Assembly: GCA_016946835.1 (NCBI GenBank)
Contig: JACVTC010000056.1
Location: 17,501 to 81,500, forward strand
From: Neocallimastix lanati (nom. inval.)
Taxonomy: Eukaryota > Neocallimastigomycota > Neocallimastigomycetes > Neocallimastigales > Neocallimastigaceae
Reading direction: 5' to 3'
Length of the DNA stretch: 64,000 bases
Positions 25,240 through 33,178 of this stretch are shown here, piece after piece; the stretch's first letter is position 1, and each line of letters opens with the position of its first letter. Position numbers and translations under genes: made by a program. Below the pieces are notes generated by a model that was given only the letters and a program-made list of their open reading frames with translations, was not told the DNA's origin and did no database searches.

Positions 25240-25532
25240 TGTTAAAATATTATGAATTATTTATTAAAGTTTAATATTAATTATAGCTATTAATAATATA
25301 TTTTATGTATAAGTATTAGATTAAATATATGTATAATTTATGTATTGTATTTTGTGTATCTAATGTATTATGGCTAGATCATATAAATATATGATTGATT
25401 GTTAATGTGATACAGATATGGTTCAATCGTTTATTAGTATATGTATTACCATGTAAAAGTATATATAAAAAGTATTCATTATTAATATAATTAATAATAA
25501 AGTGTTCTAAAATATAGTAAAATAAAATAAAA
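25240..25532 (+). repeat. 3' LTR of element H
   Basis: 293 bp, TGTTAAAATATT to AAAATAAAATAAAA, followed by target duplication TTTAG. It differs from the 5' copy at a few bases (for example TTTAATAT for TTTTATAT near the start and AGTATTCATT for AGTATGCATT). Confidence 0.9.
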
Positions 25533-25767
25533 TTTAGTGTTTAATTTTTAAAGAATAATTTTTCACTATTTAGTTAATATTTAAAATAAATACATAAATA
25601 CATAAATACATAAATACATAAATACATAAATAAATAAAAATTTAAAGGAAAAAACTAGTAATAAAACAAATAAGAAATATAAATAATATAAGGTAATGTA
25701 TTGTTTAAATGTTTGATTGTTGGACTAATTAAGTCAAACATATTAATATTATTTGTATTTAATTCAA

Positions 25768-26017
25768 CTATGTATTGATATAACTCGATTCTAATTTTAA
25801 TTTCAAATTAGGATCTTCTAAACTAACAGTATTAAATTGTTTCCTAATAACTATATAGGGTCCGACAAAATAAGGTTCCAACTTATGTCTTGTAAAATTT
25901 TTGACTTTAACTAGATCTCCAACATTTATTTCATTTTGTTTATTAAAACGAGTTTCTTGTTCTTTTCTTTGAGTCCAATATTGATTATTTTTCTTCAAAT
26001 TTTCACATGCATCTAAG
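25768..26017 (-). pseudogene. Element G: C-terminal end of an old Ty3 Pol
   Basis: On the minus strand an open frame from 26017 to a stop at 25768 reads LKKNNQYWTQRKEQETRFN, then VGDLVKVKNFTRHKLEPYFVG and PYIVIRKQFNTVSLEDP. This matches the post-integrase 'GPY/F' module of element E (GDLVLVRNFNRRKLDPYYIG, then QFNTVTVCDP), so G belongs to an E-like, chromodomain-less Ty3 family. Element B is inserted at 26017/26018; the rest of G would lie beyond the right edge of the window. The 3' side (25538-25767) is AT-rich with a TACATAAA array at about 25590-25630 and no definable LTR. Confidence 0.75.
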
Positions 26018-26650
26018 TGTAACGGAGGTGCTTCTATTGTAAAGGCGGGATGAGATATAGAAACACAGAAAGGAGAAAACTCAATAGATTTACACTATCT
26101 GTATAAATAATTCGTTTTATTAGAAATATTTTTTATTAATTATAAAATTTAAAATAATTATTAATATTAATCAACAAGGTAATATTTCGAATTACTTATA
26201 CGTTAATTATTATTAATAAAAGCACGAAGAAAAATATTTTCATTCGTGAAGTTCGCACTATTTATACTTTTAACGGAAAAACAGTTTTAACATGTAAAAA
26301 TAATTTTAAAGAAATATTTAGAAATATGTTTGTAATAATTAATAATGTAAAGTTTCTAGAATATAGATTTTAATTGATGAAAATGAATCTTATCAAAAAA
26401 GAATAAAATAATTTATATAATAAGAATTTCTAAATTCATTTCGGTTAAATTACAAACCGAAAGAATCTTTAACTTTCTATAATTTTATACAGAAAGAATA
26501 TTCAAGAAGATATTATTAATAATTAATAAAATAATTAATAAAATAATTATTTATGCAAAATGGGTTGAGGTGTGAGTCGAACCCATGAAGTATTGGTCAT
26601 GATCAATGTAACTAACCATTGAACCAAAGTTCTAATTTTACTAACTGAAG
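26018..26650 (-). repeat. 3' LTR of element B, main part
   Basis: On the plus strand it begins TGTAACGGAGGTGC; it is cut by element C after TGAAG (26646-26650). The remaining 11 bases, ending CGTTACA, are at 30607-30617, making a 644-bp LTR. It contains a reverse TATA motif at about 26259-26267 and a tRNA-like A/B-box module at 26567-26636. The left flank is element G. Confidence 0.88.
26567..26636 (-). promoter_or_regulatory. tRNA-like A-box/B-box module in B's 3' LTR
   Basis: On the sense (minus) strand the LTR carries TGGTTCAATGG (matches RNA polymerase III A-box consensus), 32 nt, then GGTTCGACTCA (B-box) and CACC. TCAATG and CATTGA flanking GTTAGTTA form a D-arm-like stem. A full cloverleaf is not evident, so this is a tRNA-derived or tRNA-mimicking segment and not a tRNA gene. 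The copy in the 5' LTR is at 42378-42446. Confidence 0.65.
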
Positions 26651-27546
26651 TGTAAGAAATTACTTATAAAATTAATTATAAATAATTTCTTAACTACAAA
26701 TTAACATTAATTATTACTAATTAACATTAATTTGAGAAAATAAAATTAAATATAATTAAATAAATATAAAATAATATAAATAAATAATTATACTTAACTT
26801 AAATATAAGATAGAGTTTATTATAGAAAGTTTATAATAAACAATAACACAAAAGGAATAAAAGACACAAATATTTATAAAAAATGTTTTATTAAAAGGGT
26901 TTTGTTTTATTAATTAATTATTTTATTTGAATTATTATTTATTATAAAAATTCTAAAATAATAACTCTTGATTTCTCGAAGAGAACTCAAGAGAATCAAA
27001 TATATATAAATTAATAATTAAATATTATTGGTTAAAATAAATACAATAATTTAATGTATTAAATTATTGTATTAAATAAGAAAGATAGATAAATTTTATA
27101 ATAAATTTATCTAAGTTTCTTAAATTGCTCCCTTTACTTAATGAATTTGTATAAATTAATTATCATAAAAGAAGTAGTAAGTTTAAAATAAAAATTATAA
27201 TTAACCAAAAAAATATAAAATTATATAATTTATTGAAAGTTTTGCTAACCTTAACTTTTTAACATCTAGAGAAAAGATTAGCGGAAAAACTCTAGATGAA
27301 TCAATAATAAGTAAAACCAATTAACTTGGGAAAACCTTAATATTGTTTTCTAACTAATATATAAATATAAGTGAATAAATAATTATAAATTAAATAAAAT
27401 AAATATAATTACTAAGTGTATAAATAAATATAAAGTTAAATAAAATGACTATATTATTAAATGAATAAATAAATATTAAGTTAAATAAATTATAATAACT
27501 GAGAAATGTAAATAAATTATTAATAAATTTATTTGTATTTCTTACA
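26651..27546 (-). repeat. 3' LTR of element C
   Basis: 896 bp, TGTAAGAAATTAC to GTATTTCTTACA, with 10-bp inverted ends (TGTAAGAAAT/ATTTCTTACA). Inside it, at about 27113-27140, TTTCTTAAATTGCTCCCTTT resembles the LTR/PPT junction TTTCTTACATTGCTCCTTTT, suggesting that part of the LTR arose by duplication across the PPT. Confidence 0.88.
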
Positions 27547-27589
27547 TTGCTCCTTTTCATTTGAATTGTTCAAAGAAAGAAGAACAATT
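27547..27589 (-). other. C polypurine tract with adjacent 8-bp hairpin
   Basis: The sense-strand purine tract GAAAAGGAGCAA touches the 3' LTR. Immediately upstream in the sense direction, GAACAATT...AATTGTTC?-type arms (27582-27589 against 27564-27571 on the plus strand, AATTGTTC/GAACAATT) pair perfectly over 8 bp with a 10-nt purine loop. This is the same position as the PPT hairpins of D, E, F, A and B. Confidence 0.75.
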
Positions 27590-28859
27590 TAAGAAATAAT
27601 AAATTAAGAAATATTAAAAAGAAATAAAATTTAAATAAAATTAAAATAAATATTTAATTGCAATTTCAATTTAAAAAATTGAAATTTAAATTTTGAATTA
27701 AAATTTATTTTAAATAAATAATTAAATGAACAATAATTTATAAATTTATATTATATATTATATATTTTGTATTAATAAATAAATAAATAATAATAATAAT
27801 TAATTTTACAATATATATATATTGTATATTATTCATTAAATGAATAAAAATAATAATAATAATTTGAATTTTAAATTATATAAATATGATATATAATTTT
27901 TCATATATATTAAATAAATAAATAATAATAATAATTTATAATTTTATATTATATTTATCTCTATATTATTCATTAGATGAATAAGTAAGTAATAATTTAA
28001 ATTATACATATGTATTATTTATTAAATAAATAAATAATAATATTTTATAATTTTTTTTTTTTTTTTTTTTTTATTATATTTTATATGTATAATTATACAA
28101 CAAATAAATAAATATAATTTATAATTTAATTATTTACTATTATTACACAGTAAATAAATAAAAGTTCATATTTTTAGTTTATTTACTTTATATAATATTT
28201 ATTTTTATTATTCAATAAACAAATGAATAATATTAATTTATAATTTTATATTATAAATATTATGTATATCTACTTAAATAAATAAATAATAATTTAAAAT
28301 TTTATAATTTTTTTATTATATTTTATTTATAATTTTTTAGTGTATAAGTTTATACACAAATATGAGAATTACTCTCATAATATTACATGTAGAAATTAAA
28401 TATATAATTAATAATAAATTATTTTATTATTTTATAATTATATATTAGTAAATAAATTAAATAATTAAATTTTATAATTTTGTCAACAAATAAACCATAA
28501 TAAATGGTTTAACAGAAAGCATTATCATTCAATCTAAATTGAACGGCTTCTGCTATTGGTGTTAGTGTTACACCTGTTGACTATTCTACATGTTAAATTA
28601 TTATTTATTTATAATTATTTTATTTATTTATTTATTTATTTATTACTTACTATTTATTATTTATTTATTTATTTATTTATTATTTATTTATTATTTATTT
28701 ATATTATCATTATTATAATTATTATTATTATATTATTATTATTATTAAAATTATTTATTATTTGAAATTATTTAATTATTAAAAATAAAAATTTCAAATA
28801 CTTATCTTTTTTAAACTATTTATTTATTTATTTAATTTATTTTGTTTATTTTTGTTTTC

Positions 28860-29115
28860 TTGTTTTTTATTTTTGTTTTGTTTTTGTTTTTGTTTTTTGT
28901 TTTTGTTTTTGTTTTTGGTTTGTTTTTGTTTTTGTTTTTGTTTTTGTTTTTGTTTTTGTTTTTGTTTTTGTTTTTGTTTTTGTTTTTGTTTTTGTTTTTG
29001 TTTTTGTTTTTGTTTTTGTTTTTGTTTTTGTTTTTGTTTTTGTTTTTGTTTTTGTTTTTGTTTTTGTTTTTGTTTTTGTTTTTGTTTTTGTTTTTGTTTT
29101 GTTTGTTTGTTTGTT
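28860..29115. repeat. GTTTTT hexanucleotide microsatellite
   Basis: About 30 uninterrupted GTTTTT units fill 28921-29100, with imperfect units before and (GTTT)n after. In the sense direction of element C this is a CAAAAA array. A six-base period keeps two frames open (FLFL... and CFCF...), which creates long spurious open frames. Confidence 0.95.
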
Positions 29116-29693
29116 GCTTATTTTATTTCATTTTATTTTATTTTATTTTATTTTTTTTTTTTTTTTTTTTAATAAGAAAATATATATATATAATGTATAT
29201 AATGTATATAATGTTATATATAAAAACAATTATATAATATTAAAATATAATATAAATATAATATTATAATAGATAAATATGTTATATAAAATAAAATAAA
29301 GTAAAATAGTTAGTATGTAATATTGTTAATTTTTATGAAATTTATAAAGACTTATTTTTAAAAGTAAATAGGCAGAGTAAACAGAATAAGTGTTGTCATA
29401 TTATTATAAAGTTATAATGTTTAATATATATAATAATAAAGAATTGTTAGTCAATGTAATAATAAATTAAACAAAATAAATAATATATATATGACATAAA
29501 CAAACATAAACAATGAAAAGAAAAATAAAAAATAAACAAAAAAAAATTTATAAATTTAAATTGAGAGAAAGAAAAAATTTCGTAAATAATATAAAATGAA
29601 TTTATTTAATTTAATTATTCCATTATAATTATAATTATTATTTTTTGTTATATTCATATTAAATTATTTATAAAATATTTTCTTCCTAAAAAG

Positions 29694-29705
29694 AAGAGTT
29701 ATTAT
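29694..29705 (-). other. Self-primer-binding site of element C
   Basis: AAGAGTTATTAT next to the 5' LTR reads ATAATAACTCTT on the sense strand. It is exactly complementary (12 of 12) to the sense sequence at 30013-30024 in the LTR, about 30 nt downstream of a TATA-like run at about 30055-30064 (minus strand). There is no TGG-type tRNA site. This is the Tf1-like self-priming layout. Confidence 0.75.
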
Positions 29706-30601
29706 TGTAAGAAATTACTTATAAAATTAATTATAAATAATTTCTTAACTACAAATTAACATTAATTATTACTAATTAACATTAATTTGAGAAAATAAAA
29801 TTAAATATAATTAAATAAATATAAAATAATATAAATAAATAATTATACTTAACTTAAATATAAGATAGAGTTTATTATAGAAAGTTTATAATAAACAATA
29901 ACACAAAAGGAATAAAAGACACAAATATTTATAAAAAATGTTTTATTAAAAGGGTTTTGTTTTATTAATTAATTATTTTATTTGAATTATTATTTATTAT
30001 AAAAATTCTAAAATAATAACTCTTGATTTCTCGAAGAGAACTCAAGAGAATCAAATATATATAAATTAATAATTAAATATTATTGGTTAAAATAAATACA
30101 ATAATTTAATGTATTAAATTATTGTATTAAATAAGAAAGATAGATAAATTTTATAATAAATTTATCTAAGTTTCTTAAATTGCTCCCTTTACTTAATGAA
30201 TTTGTATAAATTAATTATCATAAAAGAAGTAGTAAGTTTAAAATAAAAATTATAATTAACCAAAAAAATATAAAATTATATAATTTATTGAAAGTTTTGC
30301 TAACCTTAACTTTTTAACATCTAGAGAAAAGATTAGCGGAAAAACTCTAGATGAATCAATAATAAGTAAAACCAATTAACTTGGGAAAACCTTAATATTG
30401 TTTTCTAACTAATATATAAATATAAGTGAATAAATAATTATAAATTAAATAAAATAAATATAATTACTAAGTGTATAAATAAATATAAAGTTAAATAAAA
30501 TGACTATATTATTAAATGAATAAATAAATATTAAGTTAAATAAATTATAATAACTGAGAAATGTAAATAAATTATTAATAAATTTATTTGTATTTCTTAC
30601 A
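29706..30601 (-). repeat. 5' LTR of element C
   Basis: 896 bp, by eye identical to the 3' copy. It contains the predicted start of transcription near 30024 (minus strand) and an interrupted inverted repeat CTCTTGA...TCAAGAG at 30020-30048 just downstream of the TATA run. Confidence 0.88.
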
Positions 30602-30606
30602 TGAAG

Positions 30607-30617
30607 ATTTCGTTACA
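30607..30617 (-). repeat. Terminal 11 bp of B's 3' LTR, stranded between C and D
   Basis: ATTTCGTTACA follows the right-hand TGAAG of element C and ends at the point where B's PPT resumes at 37266, after element D. It proves that C and D both landed inside element B and fixes the end of B's LTR. Confidence 0.85.
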
Positions 30618-31101
30618 TGTGTAAAATATTTAATAATTTGAATACGTATTTAAATGTAATGTAATGTAAATTATTGTGGATAAAAATGTTTTCCAAATTT
30701 TTAATATAAATTTAAATGTATTCCAAATTATTAATTTAATTAATTTTCTCAAAAATGTATGACTAAATTATTTGGAGAATTTACATCATTATTACTCACT
30801 TTGAATCATGAAACTTGTAAATTAAAAATAATTAGTCATGAAACTTGTAAATTAAAAATAATTAGTCATAAATTAGTTAAATTAAAATAATCAAAGAAAA
30901 ATTGCCTTTTCCGTTTGTTTACAAAAACTTGCCGTTTTGTTTATTTATTTTTAGAAATATTAGATAGTTTTAAATAGTTTTTATATTAAAATAATTCATA
31001 ACATTTCATGTAATTTATTATTAAATGTAATTACAAATATATAATAATATTTTAGTTAGTTTATTACAATCTATTCAATTTAAATTTTAATTTTCAAAAA
31101 G

Positions 31102-31146
31102 TATAAAAAGAGTTAATTTTCAACTATTGAACGATAGTTGGAAAAT
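31102..31146 (+). promoter_or_regulatory. D core promoter and self-primer (5' end of transcript)
   Basis: TATAAAAAG at 31102-31110 is followed 25 nt later by AGTTGGAAAAT (31136-31146). That block is the exact reverse complement of the 11 bases right after the LTR. CAACTAT/ATAGTTG flanking it (31121-31140) form a 7-bp stem. In Tf1 the first 11 nt of the mRNA anneal to the PBS and are cut off as primer; the position relative to TATA fits that role. Confidence 0.75.
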
Positions 31147-31310
31147 AGTATAGAAAATAGTATAGTTTAGAATAGTATAGTTTAGTATAGATAATATAGA
31201 TAGTATAAATTTTATATTTTATTAATTAGTATTATAACTATTATTAGAATAGTTATTTTTTTATAAAACAAATTTTATTTTAAATTTTATTTTAAATTTT
31301 ATTTTAAAAT

Positions 31311-31361
31311 CTTAACTGCTAGTAGGCTTTCCGGTAAAGGACCCTACGGTACCCAGTTAAG
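31311..31361 (+). ncRNA. Structured RNA island in D's LTR (R/U5)
   Basis: Three nested stems can form: CTTAACTG (31311-31318) with CAGTTAAG (31354-31361), GTAGG (31322-31326) with CCTAC (31343-31347), and CTTT (31327-31330) with AAAG (31336-31339) closed by CCGGT. The patch is far richer in G and C than the rest of the LTR and is repeated in the 3' LTR at 37011-37061. It lies between the predicted self-primer and its binding site, where Tf1 has its U5-IR stem. It is a cis element of the transcript; I do not claim an independent RNA. Confidence 0.55.
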
Positions 31362-31562
31362 TGGTTGTTGATTTTAGAATAGTTAAATTCAACAAATAAG
31401 AAATATTAATAAAAGGATTTTTTTTATAAAACAAAAAAAAATTAAATTAGTTTTTTAGTTTTAGTGTTTTAGTTAATAATTAATTACAGTGTTAATATAA
31501 AATAAATTGTGTAAAATAAAATAGTCTGTCCACACCGACCTAAGCTATTATTTTATTTTACA

Positions 31563-31573
31563 ATTTTCCAACT
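31563..31573 (+). other. Self-primer-binding site of element D
   Basis: ATTTTCCAACT directly follows the 5' LTR. Its reverse complement AGTTGGAAAAT occurs at 31136-31146, just after the TATA box. No TGG-type tRNA site is present in the 150-nt leader (31563-31713). Confidence 0.75.
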
Positions 31574-31713
31574 CCTTAGATTAGTATAGTTTACCTTTGT
31601 GTAGGATAGACTAGTAATAGTATAAAAATTTTTTTTTTTGAAATAATAATTAAAAAGTAGATTTAGTAATACTTTATAGTTTAATTTATAGTTTAATAAA
31701 TAATAATAATAAG

Positions 31714-33141
31714 ATGAATTACATAAATATCAACAATCAACATCCAGGAGCTAGGGGAGACTTTGACGCAGCCTCTGAAGCCAGCTCCATGGAAATAGAA
31801 AATGAGGTTGGTAATAACGTCAATACCAGGGCACGCCTCATTCCGAAACCAAAAGCATTCTCCGGAAAAAGGAACGAACTGTCAGCGTTTTTAGGCCAAA
31901 TTTCAAGATATTTCAAATATAACTTAGAAGGTGAAGCAATTGAAGATGACGAATTCAAGATAGATGTAGTGAGCAGCTACTTAGATGGAACCGCTGCAGA
32001 ATGGTATGCTGACTTGTGTAAAGAAGAAAGCCCCTTGCTCCAAAGTTACGATCTCTTTATAAATGCATTAAAAGAAAGATATAAAACCTGTGCCAGTACC
32101 GATGTAGCCAACAGTAGGATTACGAAGATAAAAAGCCACCATTATCGTTCTCTTGCCGAATACTGTGATCAGTTCGAAAAGGTAGCCAGAGACTCCTCCT
32201 TTAATGATGAAGCCAAGATTCACTTTTTTATTGATGGTTTGCCAGCAAGAGCAAAAGAAAGAACAAGATTGATCTATCCCAGGATCAGGAAACTCAACGA
32301 ACTAATTAATGTGGTATCTGCCAACGCTGAAGAAGACCGTCGTGTTTTTGGAAATGACCCCATGGATGTAGACCAGAGAAGAATTAGACCTTTTAGCAGA
32401 AGTTTAGGAACAAGCCGCTACAGGACTAATTACCAAAATACCGAAAGAAATTATGGAATGCCGCCAGCAAATAAATTGTCAAGAATTAAGAAATGTTTTA
32501 TATGCAACAGTACTAATCATTTGAAGTCCAACTGTCCTAAACAAAAGGAGAAAATTAGAAGAAGAGAAAAGATCTTACAGATTAAATTGAGCGAGAAAAG
32601 TTTAGCTCACACTTACAATGTTGTTTTTAAGTACAAAAATGGTTTTATTATGTCCGCAATTCTAGATACTGGCTCAGATCTTAATATTATGGATAGAGCT
32701 ACCGCCGATAAATACCAGATCCCAGTACAACGAATCCGCCATGAGAAAAACGTTATCGGATTTAACGGAAATGGAACAATTCGTTATGAAACCATTCCAT
32801 TAACTATGGTCATGGGTCAACACACCGAAACCATTCAATTTTACATTTATAGTTTACCAAAAGGAATTTCGGTTATTTTAGGAAATCCATGGTTGAAGAA
32901 GCATTGCCCAACAATTGAATTTGATAAAGGTAATATCAGATTCAGTTCCCAATACTGCAAGAGAAATTGTTGTGCCACCGCTGAAGATATTATGAGAAGA
33001 ACAACTGAAGAAAAGAAGAAAAAAGATGAAATCCGCCGAAGTAAGATACAATTAGCTAGAGAAATTATTAATAATTATAATAATGTATTAGATAGTTTAG
33101 ATAATAATGATGTTAAAAAATTAGTCGATAATAAAAAATAA
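31714..33141 (+). CDS. D ORF1: Gag-protease
   Basis: 475 residues from ATG 31714. Capsid region: PKPKAFSGKRNELSAFLGQI and AAEWYADLCKEESPLLQSYD, then the Ty3-type 'F..ALKERY' motif and YCDQFEKVARD. Zinc knuckle C-F-I-C-N-S-T-N-H-L-K-S-N-C at about residues 260-273. Aspartic protease ILDTGSDLNIMD at about residues 316-327, followed by the second conserved block VILGNPWLKKHCP. Gag forms the virus-like particle and protease matures it. Unusually the protease is in the gag frame and the frame ends after it, before RT. Neighbour ORF2 is in the +1 frame; see the overlap entry. Confidence 0.92.
   Translation: MNYININNQHPGARGDFDAASEASSMEIENEVGNNVNTRARLIPKPKAFSGKRNELSAFLGQISRYFKYNLEGEAIEDDEFKIDVVSSYLDGTAAEWYADLCKEESPLLQSYDLFINALKERYKTCASTDVANSRITKIKSHHYRSLAEYCDQFEKVARDSSFNDEAKIHFFIDGLPARAKERTRLIYPRIRKLNELINVVSANAEEDRRVFGNDPMDVDQRRIRPFSRSLGTSRYRTNYQNTERNYGMPPANKLSRIKKCFICNSTNHLKSNCPKQKEKIRRREKILQIKLSEKSLAHTYNVVFKYKNGFIMSAILDTGSDLNIMDRATADKYQIPVQRIRHEKNVIGFNGNGTIRYETIPLTMVMGQHTETIQFYIYSLPKGISVILGNPWLKKHCPTIEFDKGNIRFSSQYCKRNCCATAEDIMRRTTEEKKKKDEIRRSKIQLAREIINNYNNVLDSLDNNDVKKLVDNKK
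33125..33141 (+). other. D gag-protease / RT frame overlap (+1)
   Basis: ORF2's frame is open from 33125, giving a 17-nt overlap with ORF1, which ends AAT AAA AAA TAA at 33130-33141. Entry to pol would need a +1 shift (for example at AAA AAA TAA) or re-initiation at ATG 33179, 37 nt past the stop. No canonical Ty1 or Ty3 +1 heptamer is visible. Confidence 0.5.
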
Positions 33142-33178
33142 ATTATGTAGTAAAAAATCACGTAATATAAAGGCTATT

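Larger units (their letters stand above)
18076..25532 (+). mobile_element. Element H: decayed Ty1/copia LTR retrotransposon
   Basis: Both LTRs are 293 bp (18076-18368 and 25240-25532) and differ at only a few positions by eye. A perfect 5-bp target duplication TTTAG flanks them (18071-18075, 25533-25537). Domain order is gag with a zinc knuckle, protease, GAG-pre-integrase and integrase, reverse transcriptase, RNase H. That order (integrase before RT) defines copia. Several frameshifts, one clear in-frame stop and two non-coding insertions (about 19925-20528 and 23483-24347) kill the polyprotein. Without the insertions the element is about 6 kb. The near-identical LTRs suggest a fairly recent insertion, so many of the lesions may have been present before insertion or be assembly noise. 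Confidence 0.92.
27590..29705 (-). other. Non-coding interior of element C
   Basis: There are no coding domains on either strand. Notable contents are a poly-T run at about 28050-28071, a short hairpin GTGTATAA/TTATACAC at about 28340-28357, (ATTT)n arrays at 28618-28700, a GTTTTT hexamer array at 28860-29100, and a slightly more complex patch at 28515-28590. The open frames at 28556-28765 and 28842-29237 are the translated arrays and are not genes. The segment next to the 5' LTR is the self-primer-binding site (29694-29705). Confidence 0.8.
26651..30601 (-). mobile_element. Element C: non-coding LTR element (LARD-like)
   Basis: Two 896-bp LTRs (26651-27546 and 29706-30601) look identical and are flanked by TSD TGAAG (26646-26650 and 30602-30606). 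The 2159-bp interior has no gene. Orientation is minus, because the left internal edge is a polypurine tract on the sense strand (GAAAAGGAGCAA, 27547-27558 complemented) and the right edge carries the self-primer complement. The family must be moved by proteins of another element. The shared self-priming layout points to one of the chromovirus families here, but no LTR homology to D, F, A or B was seen. Confidence 0.88.
30620..31562 (+). repeat. 5' LTR of element D
   Basis: 943 bp, TGTAAAATATTT to TTATTTTATTTTACA. It contains a 30-bp direct repeat (CATGAAACTTGTAAATTA...) at about 30807-30868, a TATA box at 31102-31110 (TATAAAAAG), the predicted RNA start at 31136 and a GC-containing folded island at 31311-31361. 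Confidence 0.92.

Noticed and set aside
25768-25998. A small free-standing gene of 76 codons
   Set aside because: The frame is open up to the edge of element B and matches the GPY/F end of Ty3 Pol, so it is a truncated pol fragment.
28842-29237. Open frames of FLFL... and CFCF... repeats, about 100-130 codons
   Set aside because: They are the GTTTTT hexamer array read in two frames; no start context, domain or codon signal.
31311-31361. Self-cleaving ribozyme in the D LTR
   Set aside because: Nested stems are present but no hammerhead or other known ribozyme core (such as CTGATGA plus GAAA) could be found.
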